Assembly (NCBI GenBank): GCA_032622095.1 | Contig: CP136062.1 | Coordinates: 141,626,351-141,690,350 of the forward strand | From: Siphonodentalium dalli | Lineage: Eukaryota; Mollusca; Scaphopoda; Gadilida; Siphonodentaliidae | Length of the DNA stretch: 64,000 bases | Direction of reading: 5' to 3' | Part shown: piece by piece, positions 60,856 through 64,000 of the stretch | How the letters are laid out: each line of letters opens with the position of its first letter | Numbering within the stretch: the first letter of the stretch is position 1 | Translations under genes and position numbers: made by a program | The notes under the pieces: model-generated | Told to the model about the DNA's origin: nothing | The model's input: the letters and a program-made list of their open reading frames with translations, nothing else | The model's database searches: none

Positions 60856-61098
60856 TGCCCGTTTTGTTTAAATATTATTCAATTGTTATATATATGCCTT
60901 TAATTTATGTTGGTGCGCATGAAAATTTGAAACATGCGCACAATTTGTATTGTATAAATAAACAATTTGTAATGAATTATATGCAAAGAAGCTTTTACAT
61001 ATTAGGCAATAAACTTGTGTATAACAAATATCCTTTCGTATCCATATATAAACAAATGGGCGGTCTCTTGGTGCTTGCATTTTTGTACCTCGATCCGG
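60856..61098 (+). other. Nanos 3' region and repeat R1b, copy 2
   Basis: Matches 47,404-47,640. The signal-peptide-like frame MGGLLVLAFLYLDPV is intact up to the point where the 61,099 insert interrupts it. Confidence 0.5.
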
Positions 61099-62316
61099 TG
61101 TAACACGTCATCTCCCCCCCCCCCCCCCAGGATATCTCCCCTAACCATAAGATTATTTTTTTGTCATGTAGGTGCTAGATGGGGGAAGATATCCTGACCT
61201 GGACATCTCCCCCTCCCCCACCCCAAACCCTGACTCAAAAAACTTTTTCTCAGAAGAAGTTAATTTCTCGCTGTTTCATGACTATATAAAGCAAAAACAA
61301 GCGATAAAACCATAAGATTAATTTTTTGTCATGTAGGTGCTGGGTGGGGGGAAGATATCCTGACCTGGACATCTCCCCCCCCCCACCCAAACTCTGACTC
61401 AAAAAACTTGTTCTCAGAAGAAGTTAATTTCTCGCTGTTTCATGACTATAAAGCAAAACAAGCGATAAAACCATAAGATCATTTTTTTGTCATGTAGGTG
61501 CTGGGTGGGGGGGGGGAAGATATCCTGACCTGGACATTTCCCCCCCCCCACCCCAAACCCTGACACAAAAAACTTGTTCTCAGAAGAAGTTAATTCCTCG
61601 CTATTTCATGACTATATAAAGCAAAACGAGCGATAAAACCATAAGATTATTTTTTTGTCATGTAGGTGCTGGGTGGGGGGGGGGGGGGGGAGATATCCTG
61701 ACCTGGACATCTTCCCCCCCCCACCCAAACCCTGACTCAAACAACTTGTTCTCAGAAGAAGTTAATTTCTCGCTGTTTCATGACTATATAAAGCAAAACG
61801 AGCGATAAAACCATAAGATAATTTTTTTGTCATGTAGGTGCTGGGTGGGGGGAGATATCCTGACCTGGACATCTTCCCCCCACCACAAACCCTGACTCAT
61901 GAATATATAAAGCAAAATAAGCGATAAAACCATAAGATGATTTTTTTGTCATGTAGGTGCTGGGTGGGGGGGGGGGGGTGGAATATCCAAGCCTGGACAT
62001 TTGAAAGAAAAGAAAAAATTGAATTAAAAAAAAACATTTTTCTGGTCAATGAACAGACAATCAAATTCGTTAAAACAATAATTTAGTCACTTTTTTTTTT
62101 TAAATAAAAAAAAAATTAATATATATTTTTTTTAATCTCAAAAAACATTTTTCTGGCCATTTCAGAACCAAACGATATCAAATGAGTGAAATTATTTTTT
62201 AGTCGTACATGGGGGGGGGGGGAAGATATCCAGGGTGGGGGAAAGATATCCTAGGATATCTTCCCCCCCGGGGGGGGGGGGATATATCCAGGGGGGGGGG
62301 AGATATCCCTGTTACA
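61099..62316. mobile_element. 1.2-kb GC-run insert with internal satellite, unique to copy 2
   Basis: Begins TGTAACACGTCATC and ends CCCTGTTACA. Flanked by CCGG on both sides where copy 1 has one (TTCCGGTCGTG at about 47,636). The interior holds six tandem units anchored on AACCATAAGAT at 61,143, 61,308, 61,469, 61,637, 61,809 and 61,928. Each unit has a C-run, a G-run and GATATCCTGACCTGGACAT. Its last 110 bp are stacked G-runs around GATATCC. No protein frame. Confidence 0.8.
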
Positions 62317-62459
62317 CCGGTCGTGTCGTGTACAGATATTTCTCAAAATGGTAGCTATCTAATGCCAAAATCTAGTGATTATTGTGTGAATGGGTGAACA
62401 ACACCAGACCAGCTTAATCTCTGAGGGGGTGTTTCTTATACAGTTTAATTGCACTCAGT

Positions 62460-62945
62460 TAAGAATAAGTATAATTGGGGTGGGGTCCATTTTTGTTCTG
62501 TGGACCTGTGTCGAGAAATGGCATGGGTCGCCCATTTTACACCGGGTTGGGTTGTGGGGCCACCATACAACACTCTTTGTATGACCTAAATATGTCAAGG
62601 GGTGCTTGAAGGGGCCCAGGAATTGCATGGGTCCCTTAGTTGAACCCATCTGGACGGCAGGCTTTTTGGGTCGGGTGGGTGTGTGGTGAATATTTGTATT
62701 GTCTTTGTGTGCCACCATACACCACTCTGTTTGACATAAATCTGTTAAGGGCCAAGAAATGGCATGGGTCCATATATTCATGATTCCCTCTGGACGCCGG
62801 CCATTTTTGGATCGGGCGGGGTAAGTGGAGTGAATATTGAGATTGGTTTGGGGTCCGCCCTACAACACCATTTGTCAAAAAACTGAATCGGTCAAGGGGC
62901 CCTATTTGAACCCATCTGGACATGCAGTGGCCAGTTTGGAGCGGG
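62460..62945. repeat. Degenerate tandem repeat of about 150 bp, copy 2
   Basis: Counterpart of 47,790-48,280. Confidence 0.65.
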
Positions 62946-63227
62946 GTTGGTGTGTGAAAAGAGTGCCTTGTTTAAAATTCTAAAACACCCTTTGTTTAAC
63001 CAAAATATAAAAATTTCGAATAAGGAATGGAATTCACTTCGTGCTGTTCGAGTCATGAATGGGGAGCGGCAACCAAAACTGATAGTGATACCATTATGTT
63101 TAGCTCTAGTTTCCACAAATTCATACACGTTATTCTCAAATGAAGCAAATCATGTGAGTTAAAGACGCCACATGATTGATGACCCAATATGATCACGATG
63201 GCCATGGCCCTCACACGAACCAACTAC

Positions 63228-63229
<2 letters not shown>

Positions 63230-63288
<59 letters not shown>
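63230..63288. repeat. Expanded (AT)n microsatellite
   Basis: Nearly thirty AT dinucleotides. The same site in copy 1 (about 48,545-48,562) has fewer than ten. Confidence 0.95.
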
Positions 63289-63290
<2 letters not shown>

Positions 63291-63743
63291 AAATCGGTAA
63301 ATTGCATTTGCTTCACGCCATTAGGTTAAATAGTTTTCGAATTACTGGCTATTCAAACTTTCTAACAGTCGGAAATATAGCGAACATTTTGCAAAGCTGC
63401 AAAATATGAGGAATGTTGCACACTTAAATTCCTAGCAAAAACTTAGGGTCTCCAGATACTTAATAGTGAAAAACCCTCCCCGTGCTCACGTCGCTAACAC
63501 AACATTAGTTCCTATGTTATGAGCGGAATATCATTTGTCATGGAACTTAATATATATATTTTTACACGCTTGTTCCCAGAAGTACAGTGTTAAAGCTGTT
63601 CCATATTTACAAATACGTATGGAACGTACGTTCCACACGCGTCTCGTTGACGTAAAATGACGTTCGCCTCAGCCATGAAACCGGAACTATAAAATAAAAG
63701 CATCATCACACACGACAAAACACGCCCTCTATGTGCCTCGTGC

Positions 63744-63801
63744 TGTCGCGGAAGGATAGAACTCGAGGCGCAAGCGCCTCTCGTTCTATCCTTCCGCGAC
63801 A
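63744..63801. repeat. Short hairpin, copy 2
   Basis: TGTCGCGGAAGGATAGAAC ... GTTCTATCCTTCCGCGACA, with the inner stem GAGGCGC-AA-GCGCCTC now fully paired. The stem is about 28 bp with two mismatches and a two-base loop. Confidence 0.85.
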
Positions 63802-64000
63802 ACACTCGTGTCGTATCGACAAACCCATTTACACATCACGTCGTTCTGTGTATATATCAAGACATGTGCACTTGCTATACATGATGACTATAAAGAGCGA
63901 TTGTTTCACTCATGTGTGCGAATCTGATAACAGCTGGTGAATTTATGTGGTTTGAGTGACGCGGTTCGAGGGTTCCGTTGGTGGTGTCCCACTTATAATT

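Larger units (their letters stand above)
51127..64000. repeat. Segmental duplication, copy 2 (runs off the window)
   Basis: Same order and orientation as copy 1, offset 12.97-12.99 kb through the light chain gene. The offset grows to 14.72 kb at the window end because of insertions specific to this copy. Confidence 0.9.

Noticed and set aside
1-64000. tRNA, rRNA, snRNA or CRISPR features
   Set aside because: I looked for conserved boxes and regular spacer arrays by eye and found none. The tandem arrays present have no unique spacers between identical repeats.

Overview
The window is animal (metazoan) nuclear DNA. It has AT-rich spacer, spliced-looking genes, several transposon classes and TATA-box promoters, and no bacterial gene organisation. 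The myosin regulatory light chain resembles molluscan and other lophotrochozoan regulatory chains: it has an intact first EF-hand loop and no recognisable MLCK phosphorylation motif. A lophotrochozoan, probably a mollusc, is therefore my best guess, but it is an inference.

Layout. (1) 1-16,840 is a graveyard of LINE-type retrotransposons. Two near-identical, internally deleted or chimeric units of about 2.87 kb lie head to tail (1-2,190 and 3,202-6,060). They lead into a fuller EN-RT element (6,061-9,480) and then a second family (10,371-16,840). Unit 1 is followed by a 924-bp retro-insert carrying only an ORF1-like frame, flanked by an 87-bp direct repeat. The second family is split by a nested block (11,530-14,360) with a tandem repeat, a 137-bp foldback and a Helitron. 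(2) 18,250-26,630 holds scattered, phase-compatible exon remnants whose motifs occur in the order expected of a KDZ-superfamily transposase. The acidic N-terminal frame is cut by a 445-bp retro-insert with a 13-bp target-site duplication. (3) 26,630-38,130 is gene-poor and rich in MITEs, Helitrons, tandem repeats and a tandem triplication of about 0.95 kb that contains an exon-like segment. (4) 38,130-49,290 and 51,127-64,000 are two copies of one segmental duplication of about 13 kb. Each carries an intronless myosin regulatory light chain gene (minus strand), a nanos gene (plus strand), a decayed minus-strand reading frame, and several shared repeats. The copies differ by later insertions: a TTAA-flanked MITE, a 1.2-kb GC-rich satellite-bearing insert and an expanded (AT)n tract, all in copy 2.

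The only genes I regard as probably functional are the two light-chain genes and the two nanos genes. The light-chain proteins are identical despite about a dozen silent differences. The nanos zinc fingers keep all eight zinc ligands in both copies. I found no tRNA, rRNA or CRISPR array. Apart from the features listed, the remaining spacers show no gene I can support.
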